Of a stretch of 64,000 bases of DNA, positions 41,293 to 51,490 are shown one piece after another. The first letter of the stretch is position 1. Each line of letters starts with the position of its first letter. The notes below the pieces were generated by a model. It was not told where the DNA came from. It did not search any database and worked only from the letters and a program-made list of their open reading frames with translations. The position numbers and the translations under genes are program-made. The stretch is from Ligula intestinalis (taxonomy: Eukaryota > Platyhelminthes > Cestoda > Diphyllobothriidea > Diphyllobothriidae), in contig JAYGXS010000008.1 in the NCBI GenBank assembly GCA_036362985.1, forward strand, positions 25,533,735-25,597,734. Direction: 5' to 3'.

Positions 41293-44140
41293 TTAGTGGG
41301 CATTTCGGGTATGAAAATCTAAATTTCTCTTGAATGCATTTACAGATGGAGACATAACAATTTCCTCGGGGAGTGCATTCCAAGCTTCAACTACTCTATT
41401 ACCAAAGAAGAACTTGCGTGTGTCTAGTCTGGCCCCTGTTATGCGTAGTTTGAAGAGATACCCTCTTAAGTTGGTCGTTGTTGCTAACTCGAAGAAGTCG
41501 CCAGGTAGAAGACATCAGTCCTGCCCGCGCATTATACGAAATGCTTGCATCAGATCGCCACGTAGCTGTCTGTAACTTAACGGAAATAGATCGAGATTAC
41601 CTAAACGTCTTTCGTAGGGTAAAAAGCTCTGACCGGTAACCAGTTTGGTTGCGCGCCTTTGGACCTTCTCGAGGGAATTTAGGTCTTTCGCGGTCCAGAG
41701 TTTCCATGCTTGCATTGCGAACTCCAACTTCGGCCGCACAAATATTCCAAAGACCTTAGCAAAGCTGTCTTTATCGAAGGCACAGAAAGCCCTTTTGACA
41801 AGATAGAGGACGGACATCACAGACTTGGCTACTTTTGCGCAGTGCAGCGAGGGCTTGAGAGACGTAGAGATCCATGCTCCCAAATCTTTCTGCGCATCCA
41901 CTTCTTGCAGTTGGATGCCATTTAGGCTGTAAATCATGGGGTTCTGAGAGCTGGGTCGGCCAACTCGTAGGATACTGCATTTGTTCTCGTTAAACGGCAA
42001 AAGCCAGTCTTGAGACCAAGTTTGAAGACGGTTTAGGTTTAGCTACAAATGTTCTTCGTCAGCTGAATTTCTGATGACGTTCCAAATCTTAATGTCATCG
42101 GCAAACATAGCCACATCGCAGTTCAGTTCAATGACGGAGTCATTGACGTATATAATGAACAGTATAGGGCCAAGGACAGAGCCTTGGGGGACACCGCTCT
42201 CGACTGCAACGTCTGCTGACTGCTAGTCACCAATATGGACAGTTTGAGAGCGACCAAGTAAGAAGCTTTGAATCCACTTCAGCAGATTTCCTCGAAAACC
42301 TATTTGGCTGAGTTTGTGCAGAAGTCGTTGATGTGGGACGCTATCAAAAGCCTTTTTGAAGTCGATGTAGATTACATGAAGCGGATTTCCTCCATCAACT
42401 GCCCGAGTCCAGCGTTCCAAACAATGGAGCAGGTTCGTCACGCAGGACTTGCCTCTGCGGAACCCATGCTGCGCATCTGATAGAAGGTTATGCTGATCTA
42501 AGAAACGCATCAGCTCTCGTTTTACTACTTTTTCCATAATCTTGCAACAGATCGAAGTGAGGCTGATTGGTCTATACCTGTTTGCAGGAACCTTTCTGCC
42601 GCCTTTATACAACGGTGTGATCCGTGCGGATTTCCAATCGGCGGGTAAACAACCTGCGTTAAACGAGGTACTGAAAAGCATAGAAAGCGGTTTGGCTAGC
42701 TCCTCAGCAAATTCTTTCAGTATTTTAGGCGGAATGTCATCGGGACCGGATGATTTCGAGTCGTTTAGTGCCATTAACTCCTGAAGAACGGTTGCTTCGG
42801 CGAAGGCCACATTTTCAATCTTTGGACCGTCATCTAAGCGATAGTTTGGAGGAATGAATCCGATTTCAGTTGTAAAGTTCGATTTGAAAAATTGTGAAAG
42901 ATGCTCAGCTTTTGCTCCATCCTCACTCATTTCTGTTCCATCGCTAGCCTTCAGAAGGGGAACTGGGTCCCGGTTTCGTGTGGTCTTTCTTAAGTAGCCA
43001 TAAAATAGCTTCGGATTTTTAAAATGCCCGGTTTAGTAAATCTTTTTCAAAGTCTTTGCGCGCTTTGAAGATAAGTCGATTCACGAGGTTCCTCTGCATT
43101 TTGTATGCATTTAGGGGTATCGGATTTCTGTCTGCTCTATACTTTCTAAACAATCTCCCCTTTTTATGTATCTCTTTCTTCAGCGCTTGAGTCAGCCACC
43201 GAGGTTTGTTGTTTAGCTTCTTCCGTGTAATCGGAGAGTGGTTTCTCAGGAGAGTATGCAATAACTCACTGAACTATCCCCAATCATCAGTTATATTGCC
43301 AGAAAAAACCAATTCCCAATTTATGTTGTTTATTTCGGCCTTCATTTGATCAAAGTCACCACGCCAAATATTCCTTCTAACCTTGGTGGGTTGTTCGGGT
43401 GCAGAAAATATAGAATAGTCCCAATTCAGTACGATGTGATCACTTTTACCTAGAGGAGGTAGAGCTTGCACCTCGTCGATGCTGTCCAGCGATTTCGTAA
43501 GTACCAGGTCTAGGCAGTTTGATTGCTGCCCCTCACGCACCCTGGTGGGAAATAGAACGTGTTGACTGAGAGATCCATTAAGTGTCAGAGCTAGTAAACG
43601 CCAGTCGAATGCTTGCTCTGGGCCTCGTGCGTATGATGAACCCCAATCGATAAGCGGGGCATTGAAGTCTCCCATAATCAAGACGTCGGGCCGAGCAGCT
43701 AATCTCGCTAACTCTTCTAGAAGACCAGTGTCAGCCTCATGATCATATCTAGGCGGACGCTACACGGTCAGAACTTCCAGGCTGGGTGATTCCGGTACCT
43801 TTATAGTAAGCCAGATGGCCTCGGTGCTGCAATGAAACCGCTCTGTTTTTTCCGAGACTAGCAGTCCATGTTTGACGTAAGTTATAATTCCTCCTCCTTG
43901 GCGCCCTCTTCTATCTCTCCGGAACAGATTAAAGCCAGGTAGTGCCACTTCGCGGTCATCCACGTTTTCAGACAGCCAGGTTTCTGTCAGAGCGATAATG
44001 TCGAGAGACAGGTCATATATCTGCACTTTTAGTTCATTTAACTTGGACAACAGACTCTGTGCGTTGGTGTAGAAGAATTAAAGTGACATATTTTTGACGA
44101 ATTTTGTCTCGGTGGAATTTGAACTTTGTTTGACATCGGC
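41293..44140 (-). pseudogene. LINE ORF2: endonuclease plus reverse transcriptase, broken
   Basis: Endonuclease part (44.05-43.27 kb): LDIIALTETWLSENVDD, RRGRQGGGIITYVKHGLL, then VLIMGDFNAPLIDWGSS and LPPLGKSDHIVLNWDYS. Reverse-transcriptase part: SSGPDDIPPKILKEFAEELA, YRPISLTSICCKIMEKVVK, QHGFRRGKSCVTNL, IYIDFKKAFDSVPHQRLL, GVPQGSVLGPILF, MFADDIKIW (active site intact), KDLGAWISTSLKPSLHC, and the C-terminus VVEAWNALPEEIVMSPS ending at a TAA at 41293. In-frame stops lie near 43758 (VYRPP changed to V-stop-RPP), 43272, 42221, 42042 and 41513. A frameshift near 43020 separates the two domains. Confidence 0.87.
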
Positions 44141-44154
44141 TGTGTAAGCCACGC

Positions 44155-45510
44155 TCAGGCCATTGTTCGAAGTATTATCGGTTGGTTCAAGAACCTCATA
44201 TTCCTGTGAATAATCTTCCCGTTCGAGATTACCAGGCTGGTCTCGCCATTTTTTCTTCTCGAAAGTAGTTTTGCAACAAGTTCCCGACGTTTGAGCCGTT
44301 CCGCTAGAGAGTACTCCGGCTGAAAAAAAACTTCTTTGTGTGACTGGAGAAGGCTGGTCTTTTTTGATAAGATCAGTGTAACGTGTTCGTTATTTTGCAT
44401 CACAATTTTTAGAGGTCGTGGTCGCGGCGTACCTGTGGCCTCGTCAGATTTTTTTTCGATCCGAAACGATTTCAGAACTGGAAATTCCAAACCTGGCTCG
44501 AAGAGATCGTTTAGAACACGGTTGAAGGATGCCATGTCCTCCGCGTTATGGTCTGAACTGACTGAAGTACATTCTTCTAGGCCCTGGAAAAAAATACAGT
44601 GCTGTCGTCCCTGTGGGTGTTGGAAAACTTCTTCTACAGTGTTTGTCATATTGGCCTCTGTGTGACTCGAGCTCGGGATGGCCGATGTAGATGGTTCCCC
44701 AGCATGGGCCTCATTTCTGTTGCTATGTGTATTCGGGATGCCAAACCCTTCGTTGTTGCATGTCATTTCGGTGTTGGACACGGTCTCTAAGTTGGCCTCA
44801 GAATCTGTGTCTGCGATCTGGGAGCTTGGGCTGGCAATGGGCCTCGAGCTCGGACTGGCTGGAGTCAATATTTCGCCAGTATTGACTTTGCTGTTTTCGC
44901 TAGGGGTGCTCGCGAGGTCAGGCACGGCAGCTTTAGGCACCTTCACGCTGGGTGTTGGCACAGTCTTGCAATTTTTTATGAGAGCCTTAGGTTTTGGTGG
45001 TGGCTCAGCCGTCCCTTTGTTGTCCACAGCGGGGGTGTTCGAATTAGCCTCCACTGTGGCTGCATGGTCAACTATGGGGGCCTGTACTTTAGGTATAGGT
45101 ACACGCGTAGGTTTCTGAGGTGTTCTACACGTAAGCTCGGCAGCTGTCAGGTTTTCTGTTGACACGTGGGTCTGCTGGATAAAATCTATCATGCCTTTCA
45201 ATTCTTCCTCGAGTTTTTCCTTTGAAACGAGGGTCTGCAGCATAAACTCCTGCATATTTTTTACCACGTCGACAAGTTTATCAACCTTTGAGGCTAGCAC
45301 ATCATATCCGTCGCAATAGTCTACTACTTGCGGCGGTCGCACCCAATTGGTCAGACTTTTGGATCTTGTCACACACCGTGCGTCAGTGGCGTAATGGTTA
45401 GAGACGCGGCCTCGTGAAGAAGCGGTTTCCAGTTCGAGCCCACCTCGCGTCAAATTTTGCATTTGGCTTCTGGTCTGCATAACTGCGTACAACAATTGTA
45501 TTTTCAACAC
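44155..45510 (-). CDS. LINE ORF1 protein (open, 451 codons; true start probably downstream)
   Basis: An unbroken frame for the nucleic-acid-binding ORF1 protein of the CR1-like LINE. Roughly: residues 1-55 overlap a SINE; about 60-120 form a coiled-coil-like segment (VDKLVDVVKNMQEFML, KLEEELKGMIDF); about 120-290 are Pro/Ser/Thr-rich and disordered; about 300-451 form a compact C-terminal domain with GRQHCIFFQGLEE, KSFRIEKK, RPRPLKIVM, SLAERLKRRELVAKLLSRR then KNGETSLVISNGKIIHRN. These are features of flatworm CR1-type ORF1 proteins. No CCHC zinc knuckle is visible. The segment encoded by 45460-45372 is an inverse tRNA-like sequence, so translation of the genuine ORF1 likely begins further in. 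It is the only mobile-element ORF in the window without an in-frame stop. Confidence 0.75.
   Translation of the reverse strand: MLKIQLLYAVMQTRSQMQNLTRGGLELETASSRGRVSNHYATDARCVTRSKSLTNWVRPPQVVDYCDGYDVLASKVDKLVDVVKNMQEFMLQTLVSKEKLEEELKGMIDFIQQTHVSTENLTAAELTCRTPQKPTRVPIPKVQAPIVDHAATVEANSNTPAVDNKGTAEPPPKPKALIKNCKTVPTPSVKVPKAAVPDLASTPSENSKVNTGEILTPASPSSRPIASPSSQIADTDSEANLETVSNTEMTCNNEGFGIPNTHSNRNEAHAGEPSTSAIPSSSHTEANMTNTVEEVFQHPQGRQHCIFFQGLEECTSVSSDHNAEDMASFNRVLNDLFEPGLEFPVLKSFRIEKKSDEATGTPRPRPLKIVMQNNEHVTLILSKKTSLLQSHKEVFFQPEYSLAERLKRRELVAKLLSRRKNGETSLVISNGKIIHRNMRFLNQPIILRTMA
45372..45460 (+). mobile_element. tRNA-like SINE overlapping the start of the LINE ORF1
   Basis: On the plus strand: A-box-like AGTGGCGTAATGGTTAGAGA (from 45385) and B-box-like CCAGTTCGAGCCCAC (from 45429), spaced as in a tRNA. 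It is antisense to ORF1, and the ORF1 frame reads through it as [20 protein letters not shown]. Confidence 0.7.
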
Positions 45511-46010
45511 AAAAGGTTAAGATATGCAGTTTTTGTCTTATATACGAGATAGAAAGCCTAAGGCTACGCTTTGCTGATACAATAATCCTTTAGGAGTCGA
45601 ATCTTTTTACTGAAGACGATTGTGGTTAGAATTTAAGCAGCAGAGCTTTGACTGACTACTAGGTAAATGTCTAAACTTGTAAACTTAGTTCAGGGTTGAT
45701 AAAAACATGCGTAGCAACCAAGCTAGTTTAGTTTCTAAGTATGCAGTAGGTAATTGTAATACTGGTATCAACAAATGTGATATAATATAATGGAGCGACT
45801 CAGCCTTTGTCGTTTTCTCCGTGGATACTCCTCAGAAATCCTAACGAGATTGATTTGGACAGGTAGACTGTGTAATCCAAGCCAATAATTCCAGCAGGAT
45901 GCTCGATTAGGAGAAATTTCCTGGTCGAACAGTGACAGTATCGCAGGGAATTGAACGAAGGATCGTTGCAAAAAAGTGTGTTTTTTGATCCAATTTTTCT
46001 CTTTTGACAA
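45511..46010. other. No feature recognised
   Basis: The flank 5' of the LINE. It is AT-rich, with an 80-codon minus-strand frame that matches nothing. Confidence 0.4.
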
Positions 46011-46029
46011 TTTATTTCAGTGTAAAACT

Positions 46030-46440
46030 TGAATTAAGTTCGCCTTCGTGTTGCTCGAAAATTCAAACCGCGCAGGTTCAGTTCGACTGTAGAGGTCTTT
46101 GCTGCATCGGCGAGGGGGTGGTGTATTCAAGTGGTCGTTAGGGAGGCGTGCCTATTTGGACGCGCGTGTATGCGCGCATGTGTGCATATAAATAACCTGA
46201 GGTCAACTGTGGAGGTTGCCATGCTTTGACGGAGCACCTGTTAGTCAGCGGAACTGTTTCGGCCGCCAGGATGCCGAAAGACAGGGGACACTGACACAGC
46301 TGTTATCTGTTAGCCAGAAGGTGAGCACGGAAGGAGCTGCGAGGTCAAGCCTCGGGGGACGGGGACGTCAGAGGAAGGAAGCATTGGAACAGTCGCCTGT
46401 GACTTTGGGGTAGCGGGCCTTGGAGAACAAAGCGTGGATG
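46030..46440 (+). promoter_or_regulatory. GC-rich island with a TATA box
   Basis: A sharp rise in GC and CpG content against an AT-rich background, with a clear TATAAATA at 46187-46194 preceded by alternating CGCGCGTGTATGCGCGCATG. The first ATG after it (about 46270) opens only a few codons. It could be the promoter of a retroelement or of an untranslated RNA. No LTR ends were found. Confidence 0.35.
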
Positions 46441-47049
46441 TCCGCCACACTATTGAGGCCCAAAAATAGGTATCAATTCAAGATGGGAGCTAATGAGTTG
46501 CTAAGTAACCAAGGGCTCAAGTGCATGCCTTTTTCAGGAGACGTTCCCTCTGTCCGTTAACTCGTTCATTTTAAGGTGCCGTCTTTGGTTCTCGTACTCA
46601 TTTAACGCATTTCGGTTCGTAGCACAAGAAAAAGTATGTTTTTTTCTGATTTTTGATTTTATTTTGAGTACAAACGTGATAGGTGAATCGGAATGAATAT
46701 GGCTCAGGGCGTATATTTGCATTCACCCTCTTTTTTAAAGATTAAGAAGCTCAAATTAGGCTAAACTGTATTTTTTAACGTCTCAAAAAACAACTGGTAA
46801 AAATTCCACCGATGTGTGGATTGTTCGTTCCAAGCAGCGTTTTATGCTGATTACGTACCAGGTGGACCTTTATAGCGTTGTTTTTAAACAAAACTGGTTC
46901 AATACATTTTACTTCAACTTCTCTTATCACATCGAGGAAAACCTTTAAGATATCACCCATTTAAACCTGTTCATGCTGGAGAGGAAAAAACGTGGATCGT
47001 AGAAGCGAGCATCGCAGGCAAAACATATACTGTCAGAAGAACATTACCT
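46441..47049. other. No feature recognised
   Basis: AT-rich; short open frames only. Confidence 0.4.
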
Positions 47050-47215
47050 ATGAAGACAAAGGAGACTGGAATGCCTACCCCTGACTTGTTAGCCGTCATT
47101 AGTCAGCCACGCACAATCCTATGAGGTGCACCACTCAAGGTTCGACCCTGCAACCTGTTGATTCAAAATCCGACGCTCTAACCACTTTACTCGAGAGTGA
47201 GCCCAAATGCAAAGC
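47050..47215 (-). mobile_element. SINE family B, minus copy
   Basis: On the minus strand: tRNA-like head with AGTGGTTAGAGCGTCGGATT and AGGTTGCAGGGTCGAACC (B-box-like), then TGACTAATGACGGCTAACAA and the body end CAGTCTCCTTTGTCTTCAT. Confidence 0.65.
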
Positions 47216-48530
47216 CGGACAAGTGAGTCCCGTAACCGATGTGTAAAAAAATAATTCAGATTTAGCGTAAACGTGTATGAACAGCTTACTGGCACTCCAA
47301 GGGGCTCCCACCTCCTATAGGACCTGATTTTTGAAGTGGTACTTCAATGAATAGTACACTTGGTGTTTACCAGGCATTAACCAAAGTTCTATGTTCCATA
47401 TGTAGATGGTACCTCCGCCATTGTTGAAATATGACATTGACCTGAATATTAGATTTACGATGGAACTTGAGGCAAATCAGGGACCTAACCTCCTCGATGT
47501 AATTGTGTTTCGGTATGCAACTGAGCAACGGTAAAATAATGTTTAAACTAGCCGGAGTAGGCATAGCCCAGTAGCGCCATGCAAGAATTCATCGCGTGTA
47601 ATACAATGCAAGGTCAGCCGGCTCATAGCGTAACCTTCTTACTGAATGTTGCACTTAGCAGGAAGGCAAATACGTCGGGGAAACTGGACGAAAATTGCAG
47701 ACCAGCCAAAGTTCACCCAAACTGGCAACTAGGAGGTTAAGAACAAAAATTGAAGTTTAAAAAGCCTACGGGAGAAACTGGTCGCGTTTCTGGCATTCGA
47801 AAGCTGAGACCAAGTAAAAACAAAACGACTCAAACTCGAAGTATTGTATTTATACGCCAACTCTATCAACAGGCACCTAGACCTTCGCCCCGCGTCACTG
47901 AATAAGCAAACAGCACGACAAAACACCCACACAGCGGCCATTTACTCTCAAACGTATTTGTCAACAGTTTAAAACCTTGAAAGAAACAGAATTGACCAGC
48001 CCAAAATCGAATAGCTTGGCCAGTCATTTAAAATGCTGGGCAGATTTTGGCTTTTAAAATGGCGATTCGACTAAGTTCTTTAAAACGTCTGCAAGCGGCC
48101 AAATAGGTTCCGATGAGCATCTCAAACTTGCCAGATTCTCCCCCGCAGAACCCTAAATCTTTGCGATCTCGGAAAAGTGGACCTGTGGCAACGCGCCACG
48201 AACGTCCCCCTAACGGCTCAAAACATGCACCACGATACGATCATCATTTAAAATCCAATTCCTCGGAGAGGAAAGACTATGTGTGCGAGTTTCGAAAAAG
48301 ACTTATAAATAGGTATTTTATCCAAGTATCATAAACTATTCGACTCACCTGTGAATAACTAGGCAGCCCTATAGGGGTATGAACTGAACTATAGAACTCC
48401 GGCAGGTAACCGCTAGTTTAAACACACTAATGTACATTAGGCCCATGACTCGAAACAAATACCATTTGACTCATGACGAGCGTAAAGTTACACTATTTGA
48501 ATTATGGATAGTGCGCAACTATTGTACTCC
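47216..48530. other. No feature recognised
   Basis: Mixed-composition DNA with only short open frames; no repeat family or exon recognised. Confidence 0.4.
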
Positions 48531-48534
48531 ATGA

Positions 48535-48770
48535 TCAAAATCCCGGATGTGAGTCTCGGGTGATCTACAGCTGGGATTGGGTAAGATTGGCTGAGGGTGG
48601 CTAATAAGTCAGCAATGGCCATTCTGGTCTCCTTTTTCTTTGTTGCTTCTACTACATCCTATTCTACAAGTGGCTATGCTTCTGTCTGAAAGGGCTCTGT
48701 AGTGAACTCCAGGGCCCATGAGGGCATTCGTGTTCCTTGACTAGATCGTTGAGACCCCTACTTCCAGCAT
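48535..48770 (+). mobile_element. SINE family B, copy lacking part of its head
   Basis: GATTGGGTAAGATTGGCTGA, GGTGGCTAATAAGTCAGCAA and TGGCCATTCTGGTCTCC give the body, followed by CTTGACTAGATCGTTGAGAC, which also precedes the copies at 48.78 and 60.6 kb. Confidence 0.65.
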
Positions 48771-48779
48771 ATTCCCGAT

Positions 48780-48975
48780 CGCCACCGACAGAAGCAACGA
48801 GCCCGTGGTGCAGTGTAAGAGTGTTAAACTAAATGACAAAAGGTCCCGGGCTCGAATCCCGGGTGATTCAAACCTGGGATTGGGTATGACTGGCTGATTT
48901 TCAGTAATCAGCCAAACATTTTCATTTTGGTTTCTCCTGCCTTTGTCGGTTTCACTTCGTCCTCCATGTAGCCAA
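48780..48975 (+). mobile_element. SINE family B, well preserved
   Basis: CCCGTGGTGCAGTGTAAGAG (A-box), GGTCCCGGGCTCGAATCCCG (B-box), GATTGGGTATGACTGGCTGA (junction to body) and TTTCTCCTGCCTTTGTCGG. This is the clearest head-body boundary of family B. Confidence 0.75.
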
Positions 48976-49129
48976 TTCACCGAGCACACGCCAAGTCAGG
49001 AAACTGTATTTTGCGCGCTACAAGATCTAAGCCTTTTGTGGCTGCGTGAATTGCACCGTGCATAAGCCAGCGAGTTCGCAACGTGGATGTCTTTCTAACG
49101 TTTTGAACTCGTGTAGATTAATTTCCTAA

Positions 49130-50480
49130 GAGAGCCGAGAAGAGCGGTGAGAGCGGTGTAGAGTTCATAACATATCAAGAAAAGCTCCTGTTTCCTCACA
49201 AGCCGCCCGTCCCGTGTCTCTCGAATGGCGTTTGAAGAAACGACATTTTCAGAAAAATTATATAAAATTTTGTCTAGAAATTATTTTCTATTAACTCAGG
49301 AATAAATTCTTTGGTCGAAAATTACTAGGTTAGCTAGTTAAGGTCTAAGACGACTGACAGTCGAAAGAAAAAATATGATACCACAAGAAAATGATGATAA
49401 TAGTAGGCACAACGTTTTGGCACTTGGTTGGGCAACAGTAGTTTAAGTAGTGCACCTAATACACCCCCAGTTCCAGCAGTTTGTCCTATGGAAACGGAGA
49501 TGCTAAGGATTTTATGGGTTGGGTATTAGGATAGGCAGTGGAACATACTTTAGTAGCTGCTATATACATTTATTTTATTGTATTTAGAAATGTTGTAGAT
49601 ATATATCTATATATTTTCCTTATCTGTATTATCGTTTATCGTTTTGCGGAAAATCTGTATTAACTCAATGCAGGTTCCTCGAAATTCCTGAAACAATAGA
49701 AATAGTGGTTGCGAGGTCATCTGCTTCAACTTATCTGAGGTCTATCTTACTGTTCTGGAGTTAGATTAGCAAAGTTCACGGCGAGAAACACCGCGCACAC
49801 CTTCAATTTACATGCGGAACAACTTACTCCCAGCGGGTGTGGGAAATTAATTCAACTACATGTTTCCACTTTGCAATTACTTCTACAAATTTCCTTCACT
49901 GCCTATACTATTTCCTTATCCCAAAATGCCTATAACCACCGTTTCCGTAGGACCAAATGCTTTGACTAGGGGCATATTTGGTGCACTTCTTAAACTAACG
50001 TTGCCCTTTCTTGATTTTCCGGATGCGTTTATGCTCAATGTACACCTTTACCGCACGCTGAGCTAAATGTATGTTTGCTAACGCCTTGTTATTCACGGAG
50101 GTGTAAAACAAAGTACTATCAGGTAAATTTATAACTCTGTTCTAGGAAACAAAACGCCCTTAGAAAGGGGTAGGTTTACCAGCCTCAACTTATTCCAGCT
50201 TTTTCGGCGTTGCAGTAGATCCGAGCCCCGCCCATCTGTTTGTAGGCCTTATTTTCAGATTCATCTCCCGTTTTTGTTTTCGTTGGTTTGTCTGAGGCTA
50301 ATGTACTGTTCTCTAAGAAACCGCCTTTGTGACTGGGCTCGCCAGACCTTTAGAACAAAGAGGCAGCTCCTTCATTCAGCAAATGGCTCAGTGTCGAAAA
50401 CCGAGTGCACGTCTTGCTGAGAAAACAACTCAGACTGATGATAATATGTAGTCGTTTTCTTAGCTTGCTGCTTGCTGGGG
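49130..50480 (+). repeat. Diverged direct repeat, copy 1
   Basis: Shares blocks in the same order with 50660-51490: GAAGAGCGGTG(A/C)GAG, ACAAGCCG(C/T)CCGTCCCGT, TTTTGTCTAGAA(A/G)TTATT, GACTGA(C/G)AGTCGAAAG, TTTGCTAACGCCTT and the nearly identical core at 50284-50430. Confidence 0.75.
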
Positions 50481-50659
50481 CAAAAAGTTATTTCTTATGC
50501 CCATTCCGTTTCAAAAAATTACATACTTGCGTTTTCTGATCGCTTCAAAATTTTCACTATAAAAATGGCCGCGAAAGTACCATCTATTTTGCTTCATGGA
50601 TTTTCCTCATAGACGAAGAGAAATTTTGTTTGTTTTATATCGTGAAAATTTATTTCCTT

Positions 50660-51490
50660 GCAGAGACGAAGGGGCAAGAAGAGCGGTGCGAGAAAGATGT
50701 AGAGTTGATGAAATATCGGGGAATGGTCACGATATTCGCGCAAAAACCCCCTGTTATGTCACAAGCCGTCCGTCCCGTATCCCCAAAATTGCGTTATACA
50801 AACGGCCTTTTTTGACAAAGAAGATGGAGTTTTGTCTAGAAGTTATTACGTGTTTGCTCAGAAATAATTTATAGCTACGAAAATTACCAAAGCAGTAGAG
50901 ATCAGTCAGTTAGGGCCTTAGCTGACTGAGAGTCGAAAGGAAAATATTAAATTCAAGAAGAAAATGATAAAAACAATACAAATGCAGCTTATTGGTACTT
51001 TTTTGATTGTCTGCATAGGCTCATGCTCCATTTCCATCTTTACTGCATGCTGTGAAACAGAAAAGGGACACCCTCTTACTTGCACGAAATGCATATTTGC
51101 TAACGCCTTTTTGTACTCGAAGATGCAAACAGACAAATAAAAATAAATAACTGTCTTCGATGAAAAAAAAAGGCCTTAGGAGGGAAGGTTTTGCAGCCCT
51201 TCTTCGGCGTTGCAGAAATTCTGGTCCAAACCCCCTCCTAGCCTTTTTCTGATGTTTTTGTAGACCTTATTTTCAGATGCATCGCCCTTTTTGTTTTTGT
51301 TGGTTTGCCTGAGGCTAATGTACTATTCTCTAAGACACCGCCTTTGTGACTGGGCTCGCCAGACCTTTATAACAAAGAGGCAGCTCCTTCATTCAGCAAA
51401 TGGCTCAGTGTCGAAAACCGAGTGCACGTTTTGATAAGAAAACAAATTGGACTGATAATAAACTGTCATCTTTTTCTTAGCTTGCTGCTT
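50660..51490 (+). repeat. Diverged direct repeat, copy 2
   Basis: The second, shorter copy. Its core at 51300-51446 carries CCTTTATAAC where copy 1 has CCTTTAGAAC. No long open frame is shared by the two copies. Confidence 0.75.

Larger units (their letters stand above)
40461..45360 (-). mobile_element. CR1-like LINE, nearly full length
   Basis: A minus-strand non-LTR retrotransposon of about 4.9 kb. In order: ORF1 (from 45.3 kb to 44155), ORF2 with endonuclease and reverse transcriptase (about 44.15-41.29 kb), a 3'UTR with a duplicated tail, and an end made of CCTGAC repeats at 40481-40461. The 3' end CCAATAGGGAGTTCAAAGG is shared with the truncated copy at 8.9 kb. ORF1 is open. ORF2 carries several stops and at least one frameshift, so the element cannot move on its own. 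Confidence 0.88.

Noticed and set aside
44678..45118. A 146-codon plus-strand frame opposite LINE ORF1
   Set aside because: It is the antisense shadow of the ORF1 low-complexity region.
48800..48875. A functional tRNA gene on the plus strand
   Set aside because: The B-box is perfect, but the sequence recurs with an identical non-tRNA body at 60.7 and 39.8 kb, so it is a SINE head.
51300..51446. A spliced-leader RNA gene
   Set aside because: I considered it because of the conserved core with a TATA-like box. It does not resemble known flatworm spliced leaders and lacks a clear donor and Sm site.
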